From assembly GCA_023248995.1 (NCBI GenBank), contig JAHFDN010000020.1:1-55155 (forward strand): a stretch of 55,155 nucleotides of DNA. The letters run 5' to 3'. Below the pieces are notes generated by a model. It saw only the letters and a program-made list of their open reading frames with translations. It had not been told where the DNA came from and did no database searches. Made by a program: the position numbers and the translations under genes. Origin of the DNA: Candidatus Rokuibacteriota bacterium (GTDB lineage: Bacteria > Methylomirabilota > Methylomirabilia > Rokubacteriales > CSP1-6). Positions 1 to 9,493 of this stretch are shown here, piece after piece. The first letter of the stretch is position 1. Each line of letters begins with the position of its first letter.

Positions 1-2
1 AA

Positions 3-668
3 CTTCCCACGGAGATGGAGCTCATGCGCCGTTTCCGCGTGAGCCGCACCACCATCCGGGAAGCGTTGGGCTCGCTCGAGCAGGATGGCCTGATCGTTCG
101 GCACCGGCGCCGGGGAACGTTCGTGCGCGGGTCCCGGGGGCCCGCTGACTCTCGCGCGACGATCACGAACCTGGTCCTGGGCTACGAGGCCGATGTCAGC
201 GTGATCAGGGCGGCGACGGTGCCGGCTCCGGCGCACGTCAGTCCGTTCCTGGCGGTGGCGCGCGGTCATCCCCTGCGGCAGTTCGTGCGGGTGGAGGCCG
301 TGGGCGGGGAGCCGCTGGCGGTCGTCGTCAACTACATGACGCTGGAAATCGGCCGGCGCATCCGGCCGAAGGACCTGAGCCGCTACTCGATGCTGGAGTT
401 CCTGCGCGACCACCTCACGATTCCCCTCGGCGTGATCCGCCAGTCGATCGAGGCGCGGATGCCTGACGATGAGGTGGCCTCACTCCTGGGAATTGACCTG
501 ACCCAACCAGTTCTGTTTATCCGGGTCATGGTGTCTGACAAGCAAGGAAAGCCGGTGGAGATAGCGGATACGTTCTATCGGGCCGATCGGTACCGCTACG
601 AGGTGGAGATGCCGCTGCTTCCGACCCGCCGGATTCGGAAGGGGGAGGTGCCCGCTCATGTCCGGTGA
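3..668 (+). CDS. GntR-family transcriptional regulator, 5' partial
   Basis: The frame is already open at base 3, reading L-P-T-E before the first Met at 15. This matches the LPSE-type segment inside a GntR winged helix, so the true start lies before the window. Residues after it (RRFRVSRTTIREAL, then a DGLIVRHRRRGTFV wing) are the HTH and wing of the HutC-like branch. The C-terminal ~150 residues look like a UTRA ligand-binding domain, ending with a strand pair around IADTFYRADRYRYEV. The stop overlaps the CoA-transferase start by 11 bp, so the regulator is probably co-transcribed with, and controls, the catabolic and transport genes downstream. The effector is unknown; an acyl-CoA or amino-acid-related ligand would fit the neighbours. 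Confidence 0.9.
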   Translation, partial: LPTEMELMRRFRVSRTTIREALGSLEQDGLIVRHRRRGTFVRGSRGPADSRATITNLVLGYEADVSVIRAATVPAPAHVSPFLAVARGHPLRQFVRVEAVGGEPLAVVVNYMTLEIGRRIRPKDLSRYSMLEFLRDHLTIPLGVIRQSIEARMPDDEVASLLGIDLTQPVLFIRVMVSDKQGKPVEIADTFYRADRYRYEVEMPLLPTRRIRKGEVPAHVR

Positions 669-1878
669 ACCCATGAGTAGCCTGAAGGGGCCGCTTGAGG
701 GCCTTCGGGTCGTCGACGCGGGCAATATGATCGCCGGCCCTCTGGCAGCGACCCTTCTGGCGGACTTTGGGGCCGACGTCATCAAGCTGGAGCAGCCCGG
801 CGTCGGTGACCCGATGCGACACTGGACACCCGTCAAAGAGGACCGCTCACTCTGGTGGAAGGTGATCGCCCGCAACAAGCGGCTGATCACGCTCAATCTC
901 TCCGCCTCGAAAGGGCAGGAGCTCCTCCGCCGCCTGATCGTCAACGCCGATATCCTCATCGAAAACTACCGGTCCGGCACCTTCGAGCGGTGGGGGCTCG
1001 GCTATGACGTCTTGTCGGCCATTAACCCGCGGCTGGTCTTCGTCCGAGTATCCGGGTACGGGCAAACCGGCCCGTATCGCCACCGGGGCGGCTACGGGAC
1101 GATCGCCGAGGCCTTCAGCGGGGTTCCATCCTTTACCGGCTTCCCCGACAAGCCTCCCACGTTGCCCGGGTTTCCCATGGCTGACTCGGTGGCCGCTACG
1201 TTTGCCGCCATGGCAGCCATGTTCGCCGTGTACGACCGGGACCATCACGAGCCCCACCGCGGCCAGGAGATCGACGTGAGCCTTTACGAGCCCCTCTTTC
1301 GGCTGGTGGAGGCGCAGGTGATCGGCTTCGACCAGATGCGGCTCGTCAAGCAGCGCCGGGGTAACCGGATGGAAGAGGACTCGCCCCGGAACACGTACCA
1401 GACCCGGGACGGGCGCTGGATGGCCATCTCGGCCAGCTCGCAGAAGACATTCGAGCGGCTGGTTCACGCCATGGGCCGGGACGACCTGGCCACGGACCAG
1501 CGCTTCAGGGACAACGTGCAGCGCGTGGCCAACGCCGACGTCCTGGACAAGATCATGGCCGACTGGTTCGTGACCCAGGATTCGGACGAGGTCATCGCCC
1601 TCTTCGACCGCGAGAACGTGGTGGCCGGGCTCATCTACGACATCAGCGATATTTTCAGGGATCCCCATTATGCGGCGCGGGGCAACATCGTGGAAGTGGA
1701 GGACCAGGATTTCGGCACAGTCCGGATGCAGGACGTCGTCCCGCGGTTCTTGCGGACGCCGGGAAGGGTACGGAACTCAGGGGGCCAGATCGGGCAGGAC
1801 AACGAAGCGGTCTATCTGGGCGAGCTGGGTCTCGTCGCCGACGAATTCGCCCGGTTGCAGGCAGAACGCGTGATCTGA
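658..1878 (+). CDS. CaiB/BaiF-type (family III) CoA-transferase
   Basis: 406 residues, the usual length for family III CoA-transferases, which move CoA between carboxylic acids in the cytoplasm. The N-terminus GLRVVDAGNMIAGPLAATLLADFGADVIKLEQPG is typical and is followed by GDPMRHW, NKRLITLNL and the ENYRSGTFERWGLGYD segment. The Asp expected to form the acyl anhydride lies near residues 175-180 (GFPMADSVAATFA). The start at 658 has GGGGGAGGTG about 8 nt upstream; an in-frame ATG at 673 is a less likely alternative. Its position between a GntR regulator and a thiolase suggests activation of a carboxylic acid for degradation. The substrate cannot be read from sequence. Confidence 0.92.
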   Translation: MSGEPMSSLKGPLEGLRVVDAGNMIAGPLAATLLADFGADVIKLEQPGVGDPMRHWTPVKEDRSLWWKVIARNKRLITLNLSASKGQELLRRLIVNADILIENYRSGTFERWGLGYDVLSAINPRLVFVRVSGYGQTGPYRHRGGYGTIAEAFSGVPSFTGFPDKPPTLPGFPMADSVAATFAAMAAMFAVYDRDHHEPHRGQEIDVSLYEPLFRLVEAQVIGFDQMRLVKQRRGNRMEEDSPRNTYQTRDGRWMAISASSQKTFERLVHAMGRDDLATDQRFRDNVQRVANADVLDKIMADWFVTQDSDEVIALFDRENVVAGLIYDISDIFRDPHYAARGNIVEVEDQDFGTVRMQDVVPRFLRTPGRVRNSGGQIGQDNEAVYLGELGLVADEFARLQAERVI

Positions 1879-1893
1879 CCCACGAGAGAGGCG

Positions 1894-3057
1894 ATGGCGA
1901 CAGGCGGGTATGAGGGCGTGGTCATCGCGGGGGTCGGGCAGACCCGCTACGAGAAGCGGACGGAGAAGACGGTCCAGCATCTGCTCTGGGAGGCGCTCGA
2001 CGCCGCTCTCGGCTCGGCGGGATTTCCGATGCGAAGGGTGGACGGGCTGGCCGTGACGGCTTTCGTCCTTCCCCCGGACAACGTGACGGTGGTGGCCGAG
2101 CACTTCGGGCTGGAGCCACGGTGGCTGTCCCAGGGCGCCTACGGTGGCGCCTCGGGCGTCATCGGGATGCTCCACGGGGCCCGGGCGATCCAGGCGGGCG
2201 ACGCGGACGTCGTCGCTTGCCTGACCGCCGATGTCTTTGACGTGGCCTCCCACATGGATCTGATGGACCGGTTCAACTCGTCCGTCCGGGACTACCTCGG
2301 ACCCTACGGGTTCGGCGGGCCCAACGGGATTTACGCGCTGCACACCCGGCTCTACATGGACCGCTACGGGGCGACGCGCGAAGACTTCGGAAAGCAGGCG
2401 ATCTCCCAGCGCCAGAACGCGTTGCTCAACCCCAACGCCCTGTTCAAGACGCCGCTGACCATGGAGGAGTATCTGAATGCCCGGCCCATCGCGGATCCCC
2501 TGCGGCTCTATGACTGCGTGCTCCCCTGTTCCGGAGGGGACTGCGTCATCCTCGCCCGGGAGGATCTCGTGGCGTCCCAGGGCGGGCGGCGGGTGCGTAT
2601 CCTCGGCGGGGGCGAGATCCATAACTTCCCCGTCGAGGACGTGTTTTCGCTCCGGGGGGGCTGGGAGCGGTTCAGGGATCGGATGTACGAGCAGGCTGGC
2701 CTTGGGCCGTCGGACATGGAGTTCGTCCAGCTCTACGACGACTACCCGGTGATGGAGTTCGTGCAGCTGGAGAGTCTGGGCTTCTGCCCTCCGGGCGGGG
2801 CCGCCGAGTTTCTTCGGAAGCGAGACACCACGGTCGGGGGCGATTTTCCCATCAACACCGGCGGCGGCCAGCTTTCTGCCGGGCAGGCCGGGGCGAGCGG
2901 CGGGATGATCGGAGTCGTGGAGGCGGTCCTCCAGCTCCGTGGGGAGGCCGGGGCCCGCCAGCTGCGGGCGCGCCGCGGGATGGTGTCCGGCTACGGGATG
3001 GTAGCTTACGGGCGCGGCCTGTCGTGCAGCGCCGCGATCCTTGCCCGAGAGGCCTAG
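1894..3057 (+). CDS. Thiolase-fold acyl-CoA acetyltransferase (SCP-x/lipid-transfer type)
   Basis: 387 residues of thiolase fold, of the SCP2-thiolase-like subgroup that pairs with DUF35 proteins. Recognisable pieces are the N-terminal VVIAGVGQTRYEKRT, the mid-region DRYGATREDFGKQAISQRQNALLNP, LYDCVLPCSGGDCVIL, and the C-terminal FPINTGGGQLSAGQAGASGG. The usual N-terminal nucleophile Cys is not obvious: the segment reads SQGAYGGASGVIGML where classical thiolases have a Cys-containing loop. The enzyme may therefore not be a classical acetyl-transferase. It starts 15 nt after the CoA-transferase and is followed directly by its probable partner. Likely role: Claisen or retro-Claisen step on an acyl-CoA; substrate unknown. 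Confidence 0.88.
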   Translation: MATGGYEGVVIAGVGQTRYEKRTEKTVQHLLWEALDAALGSAGFPMRRVDGLAVTAFVLPPDNVTVVAEHFGLEPRWLSQGAYGGASGVIGMLHGARAIQAGDADVVACLTADVFDVASHMDLMDRFNSSVRDYLGPYGFGGPNGIYALHTRLYMDRYGATREDFGKQAISQRQNALLNPNALFKTPLTMEEYLNARPIADPLRLYDCVLPCSGGDCVILAREDLVASQGGRRVRILGGGEIHNFPVEDVFSLRGGWERFRDRMYEQAGLGPSDMEFVQLYDDYPVMEFVQLESLGFCPPGGAAEFLRKRDTTVGGDFPINTGGGQLSAGQAGASGGMIGVVEAVLQLRGEAGARQLRARRGMVSGYGMVAYGRGLSCSAAILAREA

Positions 3058-3061
3058 GGCC

Positions 3062-3475
3062 GTGGAGCCGAAGCCCTCGCCGCGCCTGACCGCGATCAAC
3101 CAGCCGTTTCTGCGCGGCTCGAACCGGGACGAGCTCTGGCTCCAGCGGTGCGTGCAGCCCGCCTGCCGAAAGTTTGTCTTCTACCCTCGGGTCTGTTGCC
3201 CTCACTGTGGCGCGGGGGCCCTCACGTGGGAGCAGGCCACCGGTCGGGGACAGGTCGTGTCTTTTTCCCGAGTGTTTCGACCGCAGCACGAGTCGTTTTT
3301 CCCCGAGGCGCCGTACTACTTCATCGCGGTGCGGCTTTCCGAGGGGCCGCTGTTCTTTAGCCGGCTCGATCATCAGGGGCTGCCCGTGGAGACCAACCTG
3401 ATCGGTCGGCAGGTCCGCGCGGTGTTTGTCCAGCACACGCCGGAACAGCGCCTGCCGCTTTTTGAACTGTGTTGA
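3062..3475 (+). CDS. DUF35 OB-fold/zinc-ribbon protein, thiolase partner
   Basis: About 137 residues with the DUF35 arrangement: an N-terminal helix (FLRGSNRDELWLQRC), a rubredoxin-like zinc ribbon with Cys pairs (CVQPACRKFVFYPRVCCPHCG), then an OB-fold (GRGQVVSFSRVFRPQHESF). Proteins of this family form complexes with thiolase-like enzymes and may shield or bind the CoA substrate. I chose GTG at 3062, five bases after the thiolase stop and preceded by AGAGG. An in-frame TTG at 3041 would overlap the thiolase by 17 bp and has no visible ribosome binding site. A second thiolase/DUF35 pair lies at 48568-50092. Confidence 0.87.
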   Translation: MEPKPSPRLTAINQPFLRGSNRDELWLQRCVQPACRKFVFYPRVCCPHCGAGALTWEQATGRGQVVSFSRVFRPQHESFFPEAPYYFIAVRLSEGPLFFSRLDHQGLPVETNLIGRQVRAVFVQHTPEQRLPLFELC

Positions 3476-3491
3476 CCGGTCAAGGGAGCGT

Positions 3492-4655
3492 GTGACGTTG
3501 CCAGCCAAGGATTTTCCGGCGCCATATCTCACGGCGATCGTTGACCTCGATGCCCTGCGGCACAACCTGGCGCTCGTCCGGAGGTCAGTTCCCGCCGGGA
3601 CGGAGATCATCGCCTGTGTGAAGGCCAACGCCTATGGTCACGGGCTCCGGGCTGTGGCGCGCTGCTTCGAGGAACAGGGCGTCCGATGGCTCTCGCTGGG
3701 GAGCCCCGCCGAGGCCTTGGCGTTGCGCGAGTGGGGGGTGACGTGCCGGGTCCTGCTCTTCCCGACGATCGCGCGCCCCGACATGGGCCCGCTTGTGGAG
3801 GCGGGGATCACGATTGGGGTCCAGTCCGACCGGGAGGCGGAGGAGTTGGCGCGGGTCGCCCGCGGGCCGGTCTCGGTCTTTTTGAAGGTGGACACCGGCT
3901 TCGGCCGCGTGGGTGTCCCGGTGAGCGAGGCCGCTGCCGTGGCCCGACGGATCATCGCCGATCTCCCCTCCGTCACCGTGGAGGGAGTGTTCACTAACCT
4001 GCCCTTCGCCAGCCCCGAGAGCGTGCCGTGGGTTGAGGCGCGGCTGAAGGAATTCGGGCAAGCCGTGACGGCCATCCGCGAGCACGCGAAGCGGCCGCTG
4101 TTGGCCCAGGCCCTGGCCAGCTCGGGGGTCGTCTCTCGCCTCGAGGCCCCCGAGACCAATGCCGTCTGCCCCGGGCAATTGCTCTTCGGGATTGAGCCGG
4201 GGTGGACGAAGGCCTTTACGGGGAAGGACTCGTTCGGCACGAGACCGGTGCTCGCGAACGTCCAAACCGTCGTGGGGTCCCTCCGCGAGTTCGCCCCGGG
4301 CTCACGCTTCGGAGCGGGTGGAGTCAAGACCGCGTCCGGTCGGACTCGGCTCGGGGTGCTGCCCATCGGCTACTCCAACTCGATCCTGGTTCAGAAGCCG
4401 GGGCAGGTCGCCTGGCTGCTGGGGCATCCGGCGCCGATCATCTCTCTTTCGTTGGAGCACGCCGTCGTGGACGTGACGGGGATCCCGGGGGTAGAAGAGG
4501 GATGTCCGGCCTGCCTCGTGGCGCGGGACCCCGGGGTCGGGATCCCCCTCAACGAGCTTGCACGCGTCCAGGGGCGGTCGCCTCTGGAGGTGTTGGTCTC
4601 GCTCACCGACAGGGCGAGGTATGAGTACGTCAGAGCCGGCGTCGCCGCCCGGTAG
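3492..4655 (+). CDS. Alanine-racemase-like fold-III PLP enzyme
   Basis: About 387 residues with both alanine racemase domains. The PLP lysine is in KANAYGHG near residues 43-50, and the KVDTGFGRVGV segment is conserved. Other usual Alr positions differ. The barrel motif GxxTHFA reads GVFTNLPFA, so His is Asn. The C-terminal GYADG tyrosine motif reads IGYSNS, keeping the Tyr. The following VSMDQ-type motif reads LSLEH. It may therefore racemise an amino acid other than alanine, or have another PLP activity. GTG 3492 or TTG 3498 are possible starts after AAGGGAG at 3482-3488. It sits immediately upstream of an amino-acid ABC transporter, which suggests it acts on the imported amino acid. Confidence 0.82.
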   Translation: MTLPAKDFPAPYLTAIVDLDALRHNLALVRRSVPAGTEIIACVKANAYGHGLRAVARCFEEQGVRWLSLGSPAEALALREWGVTCRVLLFPTIARPDMGPLVEAGITIGVQSDREAEELARVARGPVSVFLKVDTGFGRVGVPVSEAAAVARRIIADLPSVTVEGVFTNLPFASPESVPWVEARLKEFGQAVTAIREHAKRPLLAQALASSGVVSRLEAPETNAVCPGQLLFGIEPGWTKAFTGKDSFGTRPVLANVQTVVGSLREFAPGSRFGAGGVKTASGRTRLGVLPIGYSNSILVQKPGQVAWLLGHPAPIISLSLEHAVVDVTGIPGVEEGCPACLVARDPGVGIPLNELARVQGRSPLEVLVSLTDRARYEYVRAGVAAR

Positions 4656-4723
4656 TCGGGTTCTCGGGCAGAGCCGGAGTTCCGCTATCATCTGAGCGCG
4701 TGAACGCGCGGGAGGTACACATC

Positions 4724-5563
4724 ATGGTCAGACGCGGAATCGCTCGAGCACTGCTTCTGGTCGCCGTGGCCGCCTTCCTTCACCTGACGGCCACCGCTGC
4801 CCTCACCCAGGAGAAGTCACGGCTTGACACCGTGCTTCAACGGGGGAAGCTCATCGTCGCGACCTTCAGCACGGCCCCCCCCTTCTGCTACACGGATGAC
4901 AAGGGACAACTGGTGGGCTTCGACATTGACGTCGCCCGGCTCCTCGGCAAAGCCCTGTTCAAGGACCCCAACAAGGTGGAGTTCGTGGTCGTGACGGCGG
5001 AGGGACGCTGGCCGGCCATTGAGAGCGGACGGGCGGATATGGGGATCGCCACCACCACAATCTACCCGGACCGAGCCGTGCGGGTCGCCTTCACCCGACC
5101 CTATGTGGATTCGGGGGTCTCGGTGCTCGTCAAGAAAGGGAGCGGGATCAAGTCTCTCGCCGACCTGAATCAGGAAAAGTACGCCATCGCGAACCTCAAC
5201 AACCCACAGCAGGCGGACCGCTCGAAGCGATTCATCCCGCGGACGAAGACGCTGACCTTCGATACCCCCGCGGCCCAGGCCCTCGCCGTGCGGAGCGGAC
5301 GCGCCCAGGGCGCCCAGCTGGACACCCCGGTCGCCGACTGGTATGCCGCCACGAGCAAGGATGAGTTCGAGGTGATCCCCGAGCTGATGGGGTATTCTCA
5401 GAACAACGCCATCTTCCTGAAGCACGGCGACTTCACGTGGTGGCACTGGCTCGACACGGCCGTCGGGGAGATGCGATCGGGGTCGTATTACGGGGACTAC
5501 TCGGAGATCTACCAGAAGTGGTTTGGGAAGAACCCGCCGCCTCAGAAGTTCTATCTGCGGTAG
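4724..5563 (+). CDS. Polar amino-acid ABC transporter, periplasmic binding protein (SBP family 3)
   Basis: 279 residues. A signal peptide (RRGIARALLLVAVAAFLH, cleavage near ATAA/LTQ) is followed by the family 3 solute-binding fold: RLDTVLQRGKLIVATFSTAPPF, GFDIDVARLLGKAL, EGRWPAIESGRADMGIATTTI and PDRAVRVAFTRPYVDSG. ATG 4724 is preferred because GGAGGT lies 7 nt before it; GTG 4700 is in frame but has no ribosome binding site. Family 3 proteins bind polar or charged amino acids. The protein is clearly a paralogue of the one at 26784-27623: both have a NNPQxAxRxKRF segment and end with a QKWFGKNPPPQxFYL tail. It feeds the two permeases and ATPase just downstream. Confidence 0.92.
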   Translation: MVRRGIARALLLVAVAAFLHLTATAALTQEKSRLDTVLQRGKLIVATFSTAPPFCYTDDKGQLVGFDIDVARLLGKALFKDPNKVEFVVVTAEGRWPAIESGRADMGIATTTIYPDRAVRVAFTRPYVDSGVSVLVKKGSGIKSLADLNQEKYAIANLNNPQQADRSKRFIPRTKTLTFDTPAAQALAVRSGRAQGAQLDTPVADWYAATSKDEFEVIPELMGYSQNNAIFLKHGDFTWWHWLDTAVGEMRSGSYYGDYSEIYQKWFGKNPPPQKFYLR

Positions 5564-5631
5564 GGAGGGCGCGGGATCTGGGGCTCACAGGTGATCGGCC
5601 GGCGGCGGGAGGTCGGCGCGAGGCGTAAGCC

Positions 5632-6300
5632 GTGAGATTCCTCAACTGGCTGGCCGCCTATGGGCCCAGCTACGGAAGCGGGCTCGGCTGGACGGCACTG
5701 ATCGCCCTCTGGGCCTCGGTGGGGGCGATCGTGTGGGGGAGCGTCCTCCTGCTGATCCGGCTCTCCGGGCGACGCTGGGTCAATCTCGCTGTGGAAGGCT
5801 ACGTCCAGCTCTTCCGGAACACGCCGGTGCTCCTGTCCATCTACCTCATCTACTTCGGGTTCCCGTTGATCGGGGTTGTCTGGCCGGCGGTCATCTGCGG
5901 GGGTCTGGCTCTCGTCCTCCAGAATGGCGCGTATATCTCCGAGATCCTCCGGGGGGGCGTCAAGGCGATTGACCTCGTGCAGTTCGACGCGGCAAAGAGC
6001 CTGGGGCTGTCGGGGTGGGGGACCTTCCGGAAGGTGGTGCTCCCGCAGGTGCTGGTGTACGCCCTTCCGTCCCTCGGAAACCAGGTGATCCTCCTCGTCA
6101 AGGACACATCCTTATTGTCGGCGATCTCCGTCGCGGAGCTGACCATGAACGCCAAGCTCCTGACCGAGCAGACCGGGGCGGCCTACGAGGCGTTCGTGGT
6201 GGTGGCCGTCCTCTACCTCCTGCTGGTGGTCGTCCTCGAGCTGGCCGCCCGGTCCGCGCTGCGGGCCGTCCGATGGCGGCCCCGGTATGATGCTCTCTAG
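5632..6300 (+). CDS. Polar amino-acid ABC transporter permease (HisM/HisQ type), first subunit
   Basis: 222 residues with about five hydrophobic helices and the family signature in order: QLFRNTPVLLSIYLIYFGFP, then LQNGAYISEILRGGVKAID, then QFDAAKSLGLSGW (EAA loop that docks on the ATPase), ending in LLVVVLELAARSAL. It starts at GTG 5632 after a 68-bp gap containing a modest GAGGCG. With the next gene it should form a heterodimeric inner-membrane channel for the binding protein at 4724-5563. Confidence 0.92.
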   Translation: MRFLNWLAAYGPSYGSGLGWTALIALWASVGAIVWGSVLLLIRLSGRRWVNLAVEGYVQLFRNTPVLLSIYLIYFGFPLIGVVWPAVICGGLALVLQNGAYISEILRGGVKAIDLVQFDAAKSLGLSGWGTFRKVVLPQVLVYALPSLGNQVILLVKDTSLLSAISVAELTMNAKLLTEQTGAAYEAFVVVAVLYLLLVVVLELAARSALRAVRWRPRYDAL

Positions 6301-6321
6301 CTGTCCCATCGAGGGGTGAGG

Positions 6322-6962
6322 ATGCTGCGACTTCTCCTGCAGGGGGCGTTCTACACCCTCGTCCTGGCCGTGGCCGGCATCGCGGGTGGCACGACCCTGG
6401 GCTTGCTCTTGACGCCACTCGGCTTCCTCCGGGCTCGGCCGCTCCGGGCCTTCTATCACGTGTTCATTTTCTTTACCCGCGGGACCCCGCTGCTCGTCCT
6501 GGCCCTCCTGATCTTTTACGGGCTGCCCGCCATGAATTTTTCCCAGGGGCCGTACGTGGCGGGCACCATTGTGCTGACGATCTATTCGTCCGCCTTCTTC
6601 GCCGAGGTCTTCCGCGGCGGGGTCCTGGCCATCCAGCGGACGCACCTGGAGTCCGGACGGAGCCTGGGGTTGGCGCCGTTGGCCTTCCTCCGCAGGATCA
6701 TCGCGCCCCTGGCGCTCCGGTACGCTCTGCCGCCCTACGTCAACGTCTGCGTGATGATGGTGAAGGCCTCGTCGATTCTCTCCATCATCAGCGTCTGGGA
6801 GCTGACCCTCGCCGCCCGCGAGATCATCGAGCGGACGCTCTTGGTGTTTACCGCCCTTGGAATCGCGGCCGGCCTCTACTTCATCATGTGCTTCGGCGTG
6901 GATCGCCTCGGCCGTCGGGTCGAGCGACACCTGATGCGCCGTGGGTTTGTGGGAGAGCGCGT

Positions 6963-6966
<4 letters not shown>
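6322..6966 (+). CDS. Polar amino-acid ABC transporter permease, second subunit
   Basis: About 214 residues, same HisM/HisQ family: FFTRGTPLLVLALLIFYGLP, SSAFFAEVFRGGVLAIQ, the EAA-like loop LESGRSLGLAPLAFLRRI, and KASSILSIISVWELTLAAREI. ATG 6322 has GAGGGG 5-10 nt upstream; an in-frame GTG at 6316 is also possible. The C-terminus ends with a basic tail and its stop overlaps the ATPase start by four bases, so translation is probably coupled. Partner of the permease at 5632-6300. Confidence 0.91.
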
Positions 6967-7721
<755 letters not shown>

Positions 7722-7774
7722 TCCGTGCGCCACCCGGCGCGGCGGCCTCTGCCCTGGTCCACACGAGGACGATC

Positions 7775-8956
7775 TTGGGAACAGCGCTGATCGTTCTCCT
7801 CTGCGTTCTGATCTTCGCCAATACGTTTTCGATCGGCGCTTTCCCTGTCCTCTTGCCGGAGCTTGGAAGATCGGCGGAGCTCTCCGACTGGCAGCTGGGG
7901 ACCGTGGCGGGCGCGTTCGGGTTTGCCCGGATGGTGTCTGACGTCCCGGCCGGGCTCTTCATCACCCACCATCTCGGCCGGGCCCTCCTCCTGGGTCCCC
8001 TTGTGCTGGCGGCGGGCGTCCTGTGTCTCGGGAGTGGCGGGCCATTCGCGGTGTTGGTCCTCGGGCGTGCCCTCATAGGCGTCGCTCACACCCTGGGCAT
8101 GATCGCTGGGCTGACCGCCATCCTCAGGTACCACGCCCCACGGACGCTGTCGTCTGCCCTCAACGCGTTCGAGTGTGCGGGAATGCTCGGGGTCCTCGGC
8201 GGGATGGTCCTGGTCGGGGCGTTGCCCGGGCGCTTGTCCTGGAACACCGCGCTCATTCTCACCTCCACACCCCTGCTGGTCGGTCTTGTGGTCCTGCCCT
8301 GGATCCTCACCTCGCTACCGGCGAGCAACCCGGTGCCGGCGACGCCGCTGTTCGCGCGGAGCGCGACGGGGCTTCGCGTGGGGCAGACCGCTGGCTTGTC
8401 GCCACTCGTGCCACTTGCCTTCGCGGCGGGCGGAGCTATCGCTATCGCGTGGTCAGCCACCGCGCAGTTCATTGTCCCGCTCCGCGGGAGCCGGGAGTTC
8501 GGGCTGGACCGCGTTGGGGTTGCGCAGCTTCTCATCATCCCGCAACTCTCCGATGTCCTCGTCCTGCTCCCCCTCGGTGCCTTGTCGGATCGGAGTCGGA
8601 CAACCAGAGTGCTGGGCCTCAGCTTGCTGGTGTTGGCGGCTGGCACCGCTCTCGTCTCGTTCGGCACCCTGCCGTTCGTGGTTGTTGGCTGCGTGCTGTT
8701 CGGTGTCGGGTTAGCTGGCTGGATGCTACCGCTCAGCGTCTTGCGTCGGGAGACTCCGCCTGACCGGGTCGCCTGGCGGACCGCGCTCTATCGCATCGGC
8801 GTGGATGGCGGGATTTTCCTGGGTCCCTTTGTCAGCGGTTTCCTTGAGGAGGGGTCGATTGGACTCCTCCCGGGGGTGATCGCGGGTCTTCTGGTGGTGA
8901 TCGGCCTGCTCTTTTTCCGGTTCGGGGCCTCGATTCCGGCGTCTTTGAACCACTGA
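7775..8956 (+). CDS. Major facilitator superfamily transporter
   Basis: 393 residues, almost entirely hydrophobic, with about 12 predicted membrane helices in two sets of six separated by a loop around TSLPASNPVPATP. The N-terminal half has a GRSAELSDWQLGTVAGAFGFARM cytoplasmic loop; the second half has GALSDRSRTTRVLGLSLL, the repeated A-like MFS motif after helix 8. The start is a TTG at 7775 with ACGAGGA just upstream. It follows the amino-acid transporter by 53 bp and is the last gene of this plus-strand run. It could export a metabolite or import a related acid; the substrate is unknown. Confidence 0.85.
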   Translation: MGTALIVLLCVLIFANTFSIGAFPVLLPELGRSAELSDWQLGTVAGAFGFARMVSDVPAGLFITHHLGRALLLGPLVLAAGVLCLGSGGPFAVLVLGRALIGVAHTLGMIAGLTAILRYHAPRTLSSALNAFECAGMLGVLGGMVLVGALPGRLSWNTALILTSTPLLVGLVVLPWILTSLPASNPVPATPLFARSATGLRVGQTAGLSPLVPLAFAAGGAIAIAWSATAQFIVPLRGSREFGLDRVGVAQLLIIPQLSDVLVLLPLGALSDRSRTTRVLGLSLLVLAAGTALVSFGTLPFVVVGCVLFGVGLAGWMLPLSVLRRETPPDRVAWRTALYRIGVDGGIFLGPFVSGFLEEGSIGLLPGVIAGLLVVIGLLFFRFGASIPASLNH

Positions 8957-8973
8957 TTCCGTCGGCGCGCCTC

Positions 8974-9312
8974 TCACATCTGAGCTTCGGCCTCTCCCCG
9001 AGCTGTCCTGTATATCGGCACGTCCTGCAGGAAATCACTGACCACGGGATTCGAATAGAGGCCGAAGGCGTCCACCAATGTCCCTCGCGTCCCGGTGTGA
9101 CTGTCGATCGCATACACGATTGACATATCGTCGGGATCCGATACGCCCTCGAAACGGTGGTACTCGCGGATCAGCAGCTCTTCGGCCTTGAACGTCTTCC
9201 CGCTCTCCAAGGCTCGAAGCGCACGGCCGACCACTTCAAAATGTTCTGTGAATCCCCGACGGGTCAGCTCCTCGATAGCCTCCACCAGCGTCGCGTATCC
9301 CGCGTGACTCAC
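8974..9312 (-). CDS. Conserved small protein, often labelled 'phosphoribosylpyrophosphate synthetase'-like
   Basis: 112 residues: a helical N-terminus (ATLVEAIEELTRRGFTEHFEV), then KAEELLIREYHRFEGVSDPDDMSIVYAI and TRGTLVDAFGLYS. I recognise this as a small family whose members carry a misleading PRPP-synthetase name; no PRPP-binding motif is present. The RFEGxSxPDDxSxVYAI and VDAxGxYS blocks are what define it. The start is GTG 9312 with only a weak GGGG upstream. It is convergent with the MFS gene, 17 bp from its stop. Function unknown. Confidence 0.72.
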   Translation of the reverse strand: MSHAGYATLVEAIEELTRRGFTEHFEVVGRALRALESGKTFKAEELLIREYHRFEGVSDPDDMSIVYAIDSHTGTRGTLVDAFGLYSNPVVSDFLQDVPIYRTARGEAEAQM

Positions 9313-9493
9313 GATGGCTTTTCCCCAAGCGCGGGAGTCCGGCCTTTGACGAGGTCACCCAGGGCGGCGGCGGGCTGGTCCATACCCCCCATCATCCACC
9401 ACCCCGAACCGATGCGCCAGATTCGTGTATCCTGGTGCACACCGGGGCTCGGGGCAGAAGAGTCTGAACGTGGACCATCAAGGAGATCCCGCA

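Noticed and set aside
1777-3099. 440-codon open frame on the minus strand
   Set aside because: Antisense to the thiolase gene, low-complexity composition, no motif or ribosome binding site.
6112-6930. 272-codon minus-strand frame over the second permease
   Set aside because: Charged, repetitive shadow translation opposite a well-supported permease.
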